Of a stretch of DNA of 24,432 bases, positions 1 through 6,973 are shown one piece after another. Under the pieces are notes generated by a model. That model searched no databases and was not told the origin of the DNA. It worked only from the letters and a program-made list of their open reading frames with translations. The stretch comes from an uncultured Marmoricola sp. (lineage in GTDB: Bacteria > Actinomycetota > Actinomycetes > Propionibacteriales > Nocardioidaceae), in NCBI RefSeq assembly GCF_943913695.1, contig NZ_CALTZE010000051.1, forward strand, positions 1 to 24,432. The letters are read 5' to 3'. Every line of letters starts with the position of its first letter. The first letter of the stretch is position 1. A program made the translations under genes and the position numbers.

Positions 1-24
1 CCTCCCGACGTCCCTCCCGACGTA
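1..24 (+). repeat. 12-nt tandem duplication at window start
   Basis: The unit cctcccgacgt plus one variable base occurs twice (1-12 and 13-24) and encodes PPDV-PPDV in the murB frame, ahead of the conserved fold. It is probably a low-complexity N-terminal tail. Confidence 0.6.
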
Positions 25-1062
25 CCGCCTCCCGCGTCGCCGGAGCCGCGTACGACGCTGGCCGAGCTGACCACGCTGCGCCTGGGCGGCCCCGCCGAGG
101 ACCTCGTGGTGGCCGACGACGAGCAGACGCTGGTCGAGGCCGTGCGCGAGGCCGACGAGGCCGGCACCCCCGTGCTGGTCGTCGGCGGGGGCAGCAACCT
201 CGTCGTCGCCGACGAGGGCGTGGCGGGACGCGTGGTCGTCGTACGCTCCCGCGGGCTGCAGGTCGAGTCGGACCTGTGCGGCGGCGCCTACGTCGAGGTC
301 GCCGCGGGGGAGCCCTGGGACGACCTCGTCGCCGCCTCGGTGGCGCGCGGCTGGATCGGCCTCGAGGCGCTCTCCGGCATCCCGGGCACCACCGGCGCCA
401 CCCCGATCCAGAACGTCGGCGCCTACGGCCAGGAGGTCAGCCAGACGCTGGCGCGCGTGCGCACCTGGGACCGCGTCCGCGGCCGCGTACGCACCTTCGC
501 CGCCGCCGACTGCGGGTTCGGCTACCGCACCTCACGCTTCAAGCAGGAGCCCGGCCGCTTCGTGGTGCTGGCCACCACCTTCCAGCTCGGCGTCGGCGAC
601 CTCGGCACCCCCGTGCGCTACGCCGAGCTGGCGCGCACGCTGGGCATCGCGGTGGGAGAGCGGGCCCCCGCGTCGCAGGTGCGCGACGCGGTGCTCGCGC
701 TGCGCCGCGGCAAGGCGATGGTGCTCGACCCCGACGACCACGACACCTGGAGCACCGGCTCCTTCTTCACCAACCCGGTGGTGCCGGAGGCCGACGTGCC
801 CGAGGGCGCCCCGGCATGGCCGGCCGGCGAGGGTCAGGTCAAGACCAGCGCCGCCTGGCTCATCGAGCACGCCGGCTTCTCCAAGGGTCACGGACAGGGC
901 CGGGTGCGCGTCTCCTCGCGCCACACCCTGGCGCTGACCAACCGTGGGGGCGGCACCACGGCCGAGCTCCTCGCCCTGGCCACCGAGCTGCGCGACGGCG
1001 TGCGCGAGCGCTTCGGCATCGAGCTGGAGCCGGAGCCGGTGCTGGTCGGCTGCGGGCTCTGA
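1..1062 (+). CDS. murB: UDP-N-acetylenolpyruvoylglucosamine reductase MurB (5' end missing)
   Basis: MurB is the cytoplasmic FAD/NADPH enzyme that reduces UDP-GlcNAc-enolpyruvate to UDP-MurNAc, the second committed step of peptidoglycan synthesis. The frame is open from base 1. The family N-terminal motif TTLRLGGPA is at bases 67-93, before the first in-window GTG (106), so the true start lies upstream and 353 residues are visible. FAD-binding segments follow: VLVVGGGSNLVVADEG and LSGIPGTTGATPIQNVGAYG. Then come YRTSRFK (active-site Tyr/Arg region), GSFFTNP (catalytic Ser that protonates the substrate) and the C-terminal ELEPEP (catalytic Glu). All the key residues are present and the length suits the E. 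coli-like type. The first codons read PPDVPPDV from a 12-nt tandem repeat, probably a variable N-terminal tail. The gene converges on the DUF4190 gene 48 bp downstream. Confidence 0.95.
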   Translation, partial: PPDVPPDVPPPASPEPRTTLAELTTLRLGGPAEDLVVADDEQTLVEAVREADEAGTPVLVVGGGSNLVVADEGVAGRVVVVRSRGLQVESDLCGGAYVEVAAGEPWDDLVAASVARGWIGLEALSGIPGTTGATPIQNVGAYGQEVSQTLARVRTWDRVRGRVRTFAAADCGFGYRTSRFKQEPGRFVVLATTFQLGVGDLGTPVRYAELARTLGIAVGERAPASQVRDAVLALRRGKAMVLDPDDHDTWSTGSFFTNPVVPEADVPEGAPAWPAGEGQVKTSAAWLIEHAGFSKGHGQGRVRVSSRHTLALTNRGGGTTAELLALATELRDGVRERFGIELEPEPVLVGCGL

Positions 1063-1073
1063 GACCGGCTCTC

Positions 1074-1101
1074 CCACCCCTCCAGGGGCCCCTCCAGGGG
1101 G
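1074..1101. terminator. Possible bidirectional terminator between convergent genes
   Basis: The 48-bp space between the murB stop and the stop of the leftward DUF4190 gene holds two tandem copies of cccctccagggg (1077-1088, 1089-1100). Each copy can fold into a 4-bp stem with a TCCA loop, and the copies can pair with each other. There is no U-tract. The position between two converging stops is what suggests termination; the structure alone is weak evidence. Confidence 0.35.
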
Positions 1102-1110
1102 CGAGGTGGG

Positions 1111-1680
1111 TCAGACGTTGCCGTAGTCGCTGGTCGTGCCACTGCTGCCGATGACCGCGATCACGACCAGGATGTAGATGACCACCGCGACGATCGCGAG
1201 CACCAGGAAGATGGTGCCGATGACGCCCGTGACGTAGCCGGCCCGGGCGCTGCCCTCGCCGCCGTAGTGGCCGCCCGACGCCGCGATCTCCCGCGTGGAC
1301 CGGCGACCGATCACCCACGCGAAGGGGCTGACCAGGAAGAGCAGCCCGCAGGTCGCCAGCCCGCCGGCCAGGCCGACCAGGCCCAGCACGAGCGCGAGCG
1401 TCGCCTGGGGGTGGTCGGGCCGCGACATCGGGAAGCCGGGCGGAGGTCCCCCGGGGGCGTACGGCGCGGCGTACGGCTGGCCCTGCGTCGGCTGGCCCTG
1501 CGTCGGCGGGGGCTGCTGCCTGTAGGGCGTGGACGCGTCGGAGGGATGCGGGGAGGGCCGGTCGGAGGAGGACGGGGCGTCCCAGCCTCGCTGCGGCTCC
1601 GGCTGCTGCCAGCCGCTCAGCGGCTGGGTGGTCTCCTCGCGCGGCTCGTCGCGGCCGCCGTCCCCCGGGTAGGTGCTCAT
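1111..1680 (-). CDS. DUF4190-type small membrane protein
   Basis: The protein has 189 residues. Residues 1-90 are a hydrophilic Pro/Gln/Gly/Ser-rich tail ending in YAAPYAPGGPPPG. Then come two hydrophobic segments, about 92-124 (with a Gly/Leu-rich LVLGLVGLAGG start) and 147-178, separated by a short loop carrying RRSTREIAASGG. This layout (disordered cytoplasmic tail, two membrane spans, small Gly-rich loop) is that of actinobacterial DUF4190 proteins, which have no defined function. The ATG overlaps the stop of the upstream deaminase gene as ATGA (1677-1680), so translation is probably coupled and the two are in one transcript. The tail contains a PTQGQ-PTQGQ duplication. Confidence 0.8.
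   Translation of the reverse strand: MSTYPGDGGRDEPREETTQPLSGWQQPEPQRGWDAPSSSDRPSPHPSDASTPYRQQPPPTQGQPTQGQPYAAPYAPGGPPPGFPMSRPDHPQATLALVLGLVGLAGGLATCGLLFLVSPFAWVIGRRSTREIAASGGHYGGEGSARAGYVTGVIGTIFLVLAIVAVVIYILVVIAVIGSSGTTSDYGNV
1475..1504. repeat. 15-nt tandem repeat x2 in the DUF4190 gene
   Basis: On the + strand the unit ggctggccctgcgtc occurs twice without a gap (1475-1489, 1490-1504). On the coding strand it gives the duplicated PTQGQ in the disordered tail. It is in frame and probably arose by slippage. Confidence 0.8.
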
Positions 1681-2696
1681 CGCTCCAGTGTCCCCTGCCA
1701 GGCGTCGATGTCGCGCAGCCACCCGGCCTTGTCGCCCTCGGGCGCGGCGCTGGCACGGACCGAGCCGCGGGCGAGCTCGGCCAGCGCGGCGTCGTCGAGC
1801 TCGTGCGCGGCACGCATCGTGGCGTACTGGCCGGCCAGGCGCGAGCCGAAGAGCAGCGGGTCGTCGGCGCCCAGCGCCACCGTGGCCCCGGCCTCGAGCA
1901 GGTCGGGCAGCGGGACCGAGCCCAGGTCGCTGTAGACGCCGAGGGCCACGTTGGAGACCGGGCAGACCTCCAGGGCGACACCGCGCTCGACCACGAGGTC
2001 GAGGACCGCGGGGTCCTCGACGCTGCGGATGCCGTGCCCCAGCCGGTCGGCGTGCAGCGACTCCAGGCAGGTGCGGGCCGAGTCGGCGCCCAGCAGCTCG
2101 CCGCCGTGCGGCACCAGCAGCAGCCCCGCACGCTCGGCGATCCTGAACGCGGGCGCGAACTCCTCGGTCACGCCGCGACGCTCGTCGTTGGAGAGCCCGA
2201 AGCCCACCACCCCGCGCCCGGCGTACTGCGCGGCCAGCCGCGCCAGCGTGCGCGCGTCCAGCGGGTGACGGGTGCGGTTGGCCGCGATCACCACGGCCAT
2301 CCCGATGCCGACCTCGCGGGAGGCCACCTCGACGGCGTCGAGCACCAGCTCGGTGAAGGCCGTGATCCCGCCGAACCTGGCGGCGTAGCCGCTCGGGTCG
2401 ACCTGGATCTCCAGCCACACACCGCCGTCGCGCCGGTCGTCCTCGGCGGCCTCGCGCACGAGCCGGCGTACGTCGTCCTCCGTGCGGAGCACGGCGCGCG
2501 CGACGTCGTAGAGCCGCTGGAAGCGGAACCAGCCCTTCTCGTCGGCCGCGGAGAGCTCGGGCGGCCAGTCCTCGACCAGCGCGTCGGGCAGGCGGTGGCC
2601 GTCGCGCTCGGCGAGCTCCAGCAGCGTCGCGTGCCGCATCGAGCCCGTGAAGTGCAGGTGCAGGTGCGCCTTGGGGAGCGTCTCCAGCGGCCTCAC
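1677..2696 (-). CDS. add: Adenosine deaminase-family metal hydrolase
   Basis: This 339-residue TIM-barrel deaminase should convert adenosine (or a related 6-aminopurine) to the inosine form in purine salvage in the cytoplasm. The family metal and catalytic residues are present: HLHLHFTGS with ligands H13 and H15, HGGE with metal-binding H197 and catalytic E200, GHG with H221, and ADDP with D278 and D279. The GTG start at 2696 is chosen because the next in-frame ATG (2640) would remove the HxH ligands. The usual HLD/EG after the HxH pair is HFTG here, so the acidic residue near the ribose site is Thr; substrate preference may differ from classical Add. It starts 7 nt after the aminotransferase stop and overlaps the DUF4190 start by 4 nt. 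A murB-deaminase-aminotransferase order is, as I recall, shared with Streptomyces. Confidence 0.85.
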   Translation of the reverse strand: MRPLETLPKAHLHLHFTGSMRHATLLELAERDGHRLPDALVEDWPPELSAADEKGWFRFQRLYDVARAVLRTEDDVRRLVREAAEDDRRDGGVWLEIQVDPSGYAARFGGITAFTELVLDAVEVASREVGIGMAVVIAANRTRHPLDARTLARLAAQYAGRGVVGFGLSNDERRGVTEEFAPAFRIAERAGLLLVPHGGELLGADSARTCLESLHADRLGHGIRSVEDPAVLDLVVERGVALEVCPVSNVALGVYSDLGSVPLPDLLEAGATVALGADDPLLFGSRLAGQYATMRAAHELDDAALAELARGSVRASAAPEGDKAGWLRDIDAWQGTLER

Positions 2697-2703
2697 CCGA
2701 GCC

Positions 2704-4041
2704 TCAGGCGCGCTCGCCGGCGAGCTTCTCCGCCGCGGCGACCCGCACGCACACGGCGACGGCCTCCATGGCGCCGCGCACGTCCTCCAGCGGGGGGAAG
2801 GTCGGGGCCAGGCGGATGTTGCGGTCGCGCGGGTCGTGACCGTGGGGGAAGGAGGCGCCCGCGGGGGTGAGGGAGACCCCGGCCTGCTGGGCGAGCTCGA
2901 CCACCCGCGTCGCCGTGCCGTCGAGCACGTCGAGGCTGACGAAGTAGCCACCCTGCGGGTCGGTCCACTCCGCGATCCCGAGGCCGCCGAGCCCGTCGTG
3001 GAGCGCTCGCGCGACCTCGGCGAACTTGGGCGCGATCAGCTCGCGGTGACGGGCCATGTGCTCGCGCACGCCCTGCGCGGAGCCGAAGAGCTGCGCGTGG
3101 CGCAGCTGGTTGAGCTTGTCGGGGCCGATGGAGCCCTGGGAGAGGTGGTCGAGATACCACCGCACGGTGGTCTCCGAGCCGCCGAGGAAGGCCACGCCGG
3201 CGCCGGCGTAGGTGATCTTGGAGGTGGAGGCGAAGAGCACCGCGCGCTCGGGGTTACCCGCCTCCGCGCAGGCCGCCACCAGGTCCGCGGTGCGCGTCTC
3301 GGTGTCGGTGAGGTGGTGCAGCGCGTAGGCGTTGTCCCACAGGATCGTGAAGTCGGGAGCGGCCGTGGGCATGCTGGCCAGCCACCGCGCCACCTGCTCG
3401 CTCACCACGGCGCCCGTCGGGTTGGCGTAGGTCGGCACCACCCACATGCCCTTGACGCTCGGGTCCTCGGCGACCAGCTGCTCGACCGCGTCGACGTCGG
3501 GTCCGTCGTCGTGCAGCGGCACGGTGACCATCTCGATGCCGAACCACTGCAGCAACGTGAAATGGCGGTCGTAGCCCGGCACCGGGCACACGAACCGCAC
3601 CGTCGGCTCCTGGCTCCACGGGCGCTCGCTGTGGGGGCCACCGTGCAGCCACAGGTCGACCAGCACCTCGCGCATGAGCATCAGGCTCGAGCTCCCTGCC
3701 GCCACCAGCTGCGCGGGCGGCAGGCCCAGCAGTTCGCCGAAGATCTCGCGGAGGTCGGGGATGCCCTGGAGCCCGCCGTAGTTGCGGGTGTCGGTGCCGG
3801 CGGAGTCGCGGATGCCGTCGGGCAGCGAGAGCAGGGCGTCGGAGAGGTCGAGCTGCGCCGCCGACGGCTTGCCGCGGGTCAGGTCGAGGGAGAGCCCCCG
3901 CTCGGCGAGGGCGGCGTGCTCCTCGCGGCTCGCGCTCAGGTACGCCGCCAGCTCCTCGCCCGTGAGGTCGGCGAGGGGCCGCCCGTCGGTACAGGAGGGG
4001 GTCGGCGTGGAGGTCGGTACGGCGGGCTTCGGCGAGGTCAC
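2704..4041 (-). CDS. Aspartate aminotransferase-like PLP enzyme (actinobacterial class, PF12897-like)
   Basis: This is a fold-type I PLP aminotransferase of 445 residues. Visible landmarks: RNYGGLQG (residues 86-93), PVPGYDRH (153-160), YANPTG with N207, WDNAY with D236 and Y239, FASTSKITYAGAG with the Schiff-base lysine K275, GGYFVSLD (364-371) and NIRLAP with the carboxylate-binding R410. The pattern matches the unusual aspartate aminotransferase group known from Corynebacterium glutamicum rather than classical AspC. It likely exchanges aspartate/glutamate with their 2-oxoacids. The GTG at 4041 is chosen because it precedes a short disordered tail and leaves room for the divergent tRNA promoter; no strong Shine-Dalgarno is visible, so the start is uncertain (an in-frame GTG lies 20 codons upstream). 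It is first in the leftward cluster. Confidence 0.85.
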   Translation of the reverse strand: MTSPKPAVPTSTPTPSCTDGRPLADLTGEELAAYLSASREEHAALAERGLSLDLTRGKPSAAQLDLSDALLSLPDGIRDSAGTDTRNYGGLQGIPDLREIFGELLGLPPAQLVAAGSSSLMLMREVLVDLWLHGGPHSERPWSQEPTVRFVCPVPGYDRHFTLLQWFGIEMVTVPLHDDGPDVDAVEQLVAEDPSVKGMWVVPTYANPTGAVVSEQVARWLASMPTAAPDFTILWDNAYALHHLTDTETRTADLVAACAEAGNPERAVLFASTSKITYAGAGVAFLGGSETTVRWYLDHLSQGSIGPDKLNQLRHAQLFGSAQGVREHMARHRELIAPKFAEVARALHDGLGGLGIAEWTDPQGGYFVSLDVLDGTATRVVELAQQAGVSLTPAGASFPHGHDPRDRNIRLAPTFPPLEDVRGAMEAVAVCVRVAAAEKLAGERA

Positions 4042-4082
4042 GGGGTCATCGTCGCAAACCGCACGGGGTGCCCGCCGCTCGG

Positions 4083-4112
4083 TTCGACTTGGGGTGGGCA
4101 CCCCCGTACACT
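4083..4112 (+). promoter_or_regulatory. Predicted promoter of tRNA-Trp-secE-nusG unit
   Basis: A TTCGAC box (4083-4088), an 18-nt spacer and TACACT (4107-4112, fits TANNNT) resemble an actinobacterial housekeeping promoter. The predicted start near 4119 leaves a leader of about 55 nt before the tRNA. It lies in the 132-bp gap between the leftward aminotransferase and the rightward tRNA. No convincing leftward promoter was found in this gap. A 6-bp gcctgc/gcaggc stem sits in the tRNA leader. Confidence 0.55.
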
Positions 4113-4173
4113 CGGCGGTGGTGTCTTCGGGCAAGGCTGAGGCCTGCCCTCACTGCTGTCCCGCAGGCGCCGT

Positions 4174-4246
4174 AGGGCACTAGCTCAACTGGCAGAGCAT
4201 CGGTCTCCAAAACCGAAGGTTGGGGGTTCAAGTCCCTCGTGCCCTG
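4174..4246 (+). tRNA. trnW: tRNA-Trp (anticodon CCA)
   Basis: The cloverleaf was folded by eye. The acceptor stem is AGGGCAC (4174-4180) with GTGCCCT (4239-4245). The D stem is GCTC/GAGC. The anticodon stem is TCGGT/ACCGA around the loop CTCCAAA, with CCA at 4207-4209. The T stem is GGGGG/CCCTC with loop TTCAAGT, and the discriminator base is G4246. CCA is not encoded. tRNA-Trp immediately before secE is a common actinobacterial arrangement. Confidence 0.96.
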
Positions 4247-4291
4247 CGAGGACCAGACCGACAGCCGACGACCGAAGGGCGATGAGGACTC

Positions 4292-4519
4292 GTGACGGAG
4301 AAGGCAGTGCGGCCCGAGAGGGAGTCCCGGGAGCGCACCAGCCCGATCACGTTCCTGCGCCAGGTGGTCGCCGAGCTGCGCAAGGTGGTGTGGCCGACCC
4401 AGCAGCAGCTGGTCACCTACTTCCTCGTGGTGCTGGTCTTCGTGATCGCGATGATCGCCTACGTGTCCGTGCTCGACGTCGCGTTCGGCCGGGCGGTCTT
4501 CGCGCTGTTCGGGGGCTAG
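4292..4519 (+). CDS. secE: Preprotein translocase subunit SecE
   Basis: SecE stabilises SecY in the SecYEG protein-export channel of the plasma membrane. The 75-residue product has the single-span actinobacterial form: a charged N-terminus, the amphipathic helix with the conserved FLRQVVAELRKVVWPTQQQ (about 21-39; the KVVWPT core is diagnostic) and one membrane span (about 42-62). The GTG start at 4292 follows GAGGA at suitable spacing. It lies 45 nt after the tRNA and 60 nt before nusG, and no separate promoter was seen, so cotranscription is expected. Confidence 0.95.
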   Translation: MTEKAVRPERESRERTSPITFLRQVVAELRKVVWPTQQQLVTYFLVVLVFVIAMIAYVSVLDVAFGRAVFALFGG

Positions 4520-4579
4520 CGCCCGACCGAGGCGCCCCAGCACGAGCCCAGCAGCCACCAGACGACAGAGAAGACCGGA

Positions 4580-5455
4580 GTGACCGTGTCCCAGCAGCAC
4601 GACCAGCAGACCGAGGAGCCCACCGTGGCCTCCCCCGAGGAGGCCGTGGCGGCGCAGGAGGAGGACGTGCTCACCGACCCCGAGACCGGCCTCACGGTCG
4701 AGGCCCTCCACACGCCCGACGAGTCCGTCGAGGACGTCACCGACGAGGACCCGGCCGAGGACACCCCGGCCGAGGACACCCCCGCCGAGGAGACCCTCGA
4801 GGAGTCGGCGGCCGCCGTCGACGCCGCGCCGGCCGACCCGCTGGAGGAGTTCCGCGAGTCGCTGCGCAACAAGCTCGGCGACTGGTTCGTCGTGCACACC
4901 TACTCCGGCATGGAAAACCGGGTCAAGGCCAACCTCGAGAACCGCGTCACCTCGCTCAACATGGAGGACTACATCCACGAGGTCGTGGTCCCCACCGAGG
5001 AGGTCGCGGAGATCAAGAACGGCCAGCGCAAGATGGTCAAGCGCACCGTGCTCCCCGGCTACGTCCTGGTCCGCATGGACCTCACCGACGAGTCCTGGGC
5101 CGCGGTGCGGCACACGCCGTCGGTGACCGGCTTCGTCGGCCACAGCCACCAGCCGGTCCCGCTCTCCCTGCAGGAGGTCGAGAACATGCTGGCCCCGGCG
5201 ATCGCCGCCCAGGCCCAGGCCGCGGCGCCCGCCGAGTCCTCCGGCGGGGGTGCCCCGGCCGCGTCGCGGCAGCAGCCCGAGGTCGCCGACTTCGACGTCA
5301 GCGACTCGGTCATGGTCGTCGACGGCCCCTTCGCCACGCTGCACGCGACCATCACCGAGATCAACGCCGAGGCGCAGCGCGTCAAGGCGCTGGTCGAGAT
5401 CTTCGGCCGGGAGACCCCCGTCGAGCTCAGCTTCACCCAGATTCAGCGCGTGTGA
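4580..5455 (+). CDS. nusG: Transcription elongation/antitermination factor NusG
   Basis: NusG binds the clamp of RNA polymerase through its NGN domain and links it to Rho or the ribosome through its KOW domain. The 291-residue protein has an acidic, low-complexity N-terminal extension (1-95), an NGN domain (about 100-206, beginning DWFVVHTYSGMENRVKANL and including KRTVLPGYVLVRM), an Ala/Pro/Ser/Gly linker (207-235) and a KOW domain (236-291, VMVVDGPFATLHATITEI). The extension, common in actinobacteria, is net acidic and holds three PAE(D/E)T repeats. GTG at 4580 is used; a second GTG two codons later is possible. The last codons form the left arm of a 13-bp hairpin. Confidence 0.96.
   Translation: MTVSQQHDQQTEEPTVASPEEAVAAQEEDVLTDPETGLTVEALHTPDESVEDVTDEDPAEDTPAEDTPAEETLEESAAAVDAAPADPLEEFRESLRNKLGDWFVVHTYSGMENRVKANLENRVTSLNMEDYIHEVVVPTEEVAEIKNGQRKMVKRTVLPGYVLVRMDLTDESWAAVRHTPSVTGFVGHSHQPVPLSLQEVENMLAPAIAAQAQAAAPAESSGGGAPAASRQQPEVADFDVSDSVMVVDGPFATLHATITEINAEAQRVKALVEIFGRETPVELSFTQIQRV
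4751..4795 (+). repeat. Three 15-nt repeats in the NusG acidic tail
   Basis: Three contiguous copies of ccggccgaggacacc, the last diverged, encode PAEDT-PAEDT-PAEET at residues 58-72. They are in frame and lie in the disordered acidic extension, so copy number may vary between strains. Confidence 0.8.
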
Positions 5456-5478
5456 CCTCGGCTCCGCCGAGGTCACAC
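5450..5478 (+). terminator. 13-bp hairpin across the nusG stop (attenuator or weak terminator)
   Basis: The arms gtgtgacctcggc (5450-5462) and gccgaggtcacac (5466-5478) are perfectly complementary with a TCC loop. The nusG stop codon TGA (5453-5455) is inside the left arm. There is no U-tract. Because no -10-like sequence occurs before rplK, complete termination here would silence rplKA, so partial attenuation, mRNA processing or 3'-end stabilisation is more likely. Confidence 0.5.
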
Positions 5479-5484
5479 CGGCGC

Positions 5485-5556
5485 TGAGGTCGAGCAGCGC
5501 CGACGCACTCGCGCAGCGAAGCAAGCAAGTGCGTGGCGATGTCGAGACCCGGTGAG
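5485..5556. repeat. Probable extragenic repeat element in the nusG-rplK spacer
   Basis: The segment begins with gaggtcgagcagcgcc and ends with gcgatgtcgagacccggtga, enclosing acgcact (5503-5509) and agtgcgt (5528-5534) as inverted arms around cgcgcagcgaagcaagca. The GGTCGAG...GATGTCGAGACCC outline resembles dispersed extragenic repeats I associate with Nocardioides-type genomes. That it is multi-copy is inferred and cannot be shown from one window. Confidence 0.4.
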
Positions 5557-5579
5557 ACGAGAGACAACGCCTCACCATC

Positions 5580-5640
5580 CCGGACCCAGGGTCCGGACAA
5601 CACAGGAAGCACATGTGGCAGGGGCGCCAGCCCCGACATG
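5580..5640 (+). promoter_or_regulatory. Two hairpins in the rplK leader (candidate L1/L11 control region)
   Basis: A 7-bp stem with a CAG loop (5580-5596) is followed by a composite stem: catgt (5612-5616) with acatg (5636-5640), and inside it ggggc with gcccc around the loop GCCA. L1 represses rplKA translation through the leader mRNA in other bacteria, so the second hairpin is a candidate site. I could not match it to a known L1-binding consensus. Confidence 0.3.
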
Positions 5641-5663
5641 ACCACGAGAGAGAGAAGAGAGCA

Positions 5664-6092
5664 ATGCCCCCCAAGAAGAAGATCGCCGCACTGGTCAAGG
5701 TGCAGCTCCAGGCCGGTGCCGCGACGCCCGCGCCGCCCGTCGGTACGGCGCTCGGCCCGCACGGCGTCAACATCATGGAGTTCTGCAAGGCCTACAACGC
5801 CGAGACCGAGGCGATGCGCGGCAACGTGATCCCCGTCGAGATCACCATCTACGAGGACCGCAGCTTCAGCTTCATCACCAAGACCCCGCCGGCTGCGGAG
5901 CTGATCAAGAAGGCTGCCGGAGTCGCCAAGGGCTCGGGTGTGCCGCAGAAGGACAAGGTCGGCAAGCTGACCAAGGACCAGGTCCGCGAGATCGCGACGA
6001 CCAAGCTCCCCGACCTCAACGCCAACGACCTCGACGCCGCCATGAAGATCGTCGAGGGCACCGCCCGCTCCATGGGCATCACCACCGACTGA
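5664..6092 (+). CDS. rplK: 50S ribosomal protein L11
   Basis: L11 binds the GTPase-associated region of 23S rRNA with L10-L7/L12 and takes part in elongation-factor GTP hydrolysis and the stringent response. The 142-residue product has the standard length. The N-terminal domain carries KVQLQAGAATPAPPVGTALG, with the Pro-rich segment bound by thiopeptides, followed by GVNIMEFCKAYN. The C-terminal rRNA-binding domain carries FITKTPPAAELIKKAAG and ends MGITTD. The ATG at 5664 follows a purine-rich gagagagaagagag stretch that can serve as ribosome-binding site. It sits 208 nt after nusG and 68 nt before rplA. Confidence 0.97.
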   Translation: MPPKKKIAALVKVQLQAGAATPAPPVGTALGPHGVNIMEFCKAYNAETEAMRGNVIPVEITIYEDRSFSFITKTPPAAELIKKAAGVAKGSGVPQKDKVGKLTKDQVREIATTKLPDLNANDLDAAMKIVEGTARSMGITTD

Positions 6093-6160
6093 ACCGTCCA
6101 GTGGCAGGGCCGCGCTGGCCCGCAGACCACGACCTTTCGCTGAAGAACTGAGGAAAGCAC

Positions 6161-6874
6161 ATGCAGCGCAGCAAGACCTACCGCGCGGTCGCGGAGAGCT
6201 TCGACAAGGACGAGCTCCACGCACCGCTGGCCGCCATCACCCTGGCCAAGGGGGGCGCCAAGAAGAAGTTCGACGAGACCGTCGACGTCGCGATGCGGCT
6301 CGGGGTCGACCCCCGCAAGGCCGACCAGATGGTGCGCGGCACCGTCAACCTGCCCCACGGCACCGGCAAGACCGCCCGCGTGCTGGTCTTCGCGACCGGC
6401 GAGAAGGCCGAGGCCGCCCGTGAGGCCGGCGCCGACGAGGTCGGTGGCGACGAGCTGATCGAGAAGGTCGGCGGTGGCTACCTCGACTTCGACGCCGTCG
6501 TCGCCACGCCCGACCTGATGGGCAAGGTCGGCCGGCTGGGCCGGGTGCTCGGGCCCCGCGGCCTGATGCCCAACCCCAAGACCGGCACGGTCACGCCCGA
6601 CCCGGCCAAGGCCGTCACCGACATCAAGGGCGGCAAGATCGAGTTCCGCGTCGACCGGCACGCCAACCTGCACTTCATCATCGGCAAGGCCTCCTTCAGC
6701 GAGGTGCAGCTCGCGGAGAACTACGCCGCCGCCCTGGAGGAGGTGCTCCGGCTCAAGCCCGCGAGCTCCAAGGGCCGCTACATCAAGAAGGTGACGGTCT
6801 CCACCACGATGGGCCCCGGTGTCCAGGTCGACCCCAACCGCACCCGCAACGTCGCCGAGCAGGACGAGGCCTGA
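6161..6874 (+). CDS. rplA: 50S ribosomal protein L1
   Basis: L1 forms the mobile L1 stalk that guides deacylated tRNA out of the ribosomal E site, and represses its own operon in many bacteria. The 237-residue length is normal for the family. Visible motifs are KFDETVDVAMRLGVDPRKADQMVRG (residues about 45-69, described by its ends KFDETVDV and DQMVRG), LPHGTGKTARV (71-81), the signature LGPRGLMPNPKTGTVT (about 129-144) and the closing KGRYIKKVTVSTTMGPGVQVD region. The ATG follows GAGGAAAG with good spacing. It closes the secE-nusG-rplK-rplA unit before a hairpin at 6903. Confidence 0.97.
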   Translation: MQRSKTYRAVAESFDKDELHAPLAAITLAKGGAKKKFDETVDVAMRLGVDPRKADQMVRGTVNLPHGTGKTARVLVFATGEKAEAAREAGADEVGGDELIEKVGGGYLDFDAVVATPDLMGKVGRLGRVLGPRGLMPNPKTGTVTPDPAKAVTDIKGGKIEFRVDRHANLHFIIGKASFSEVQLAENYAAALEEVLRLKPASSKGRYIKKVTVSTTMGPGVQVDPNRTRNVAEQDEA

Positions 6875-6902
6875 GCCCCGCCCCTGTCGACCAGCGCAGC
6901 GC

Positions 6903-6942
6903 CCGTACGGCGGTCACCCCTTGCGGGGCGGCCGCCGTACGG
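6903..6942 (+). terminator. Hairpin terminator after rplA
   Basis: Arms of 11 bp (6903-6913 and 6932-6942, containing cgtacggcgg/ccgccgtacg) enclose a second cccc/gggg stem with a TTGC loop. It lies 28 nt after the rplA stop. The U-tract is missing, as is common in high-GC actinobacteria. Confidence 0.6.
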
Positions 6943-6973
6943 CGTCTGCGGCGTCTCTGCGAGCATGTGCGCC

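Noticed and set aside
4089..4112. TTGGGG (4089-4094) as -35 of the tRNA-Trp promoter
   Set aside because: The spacer to TACACT would be only 12 nt. TTCGAC with an 18-nt spacer fits better.
4046..5788. Long minus-strand frame across tRNA-Trp, secE and nusG
   Set aside because: It crosses a well-folded tRNA and two certain genes, and its translation is Gly/Leu/Val/Asp-rich shadow sequence.
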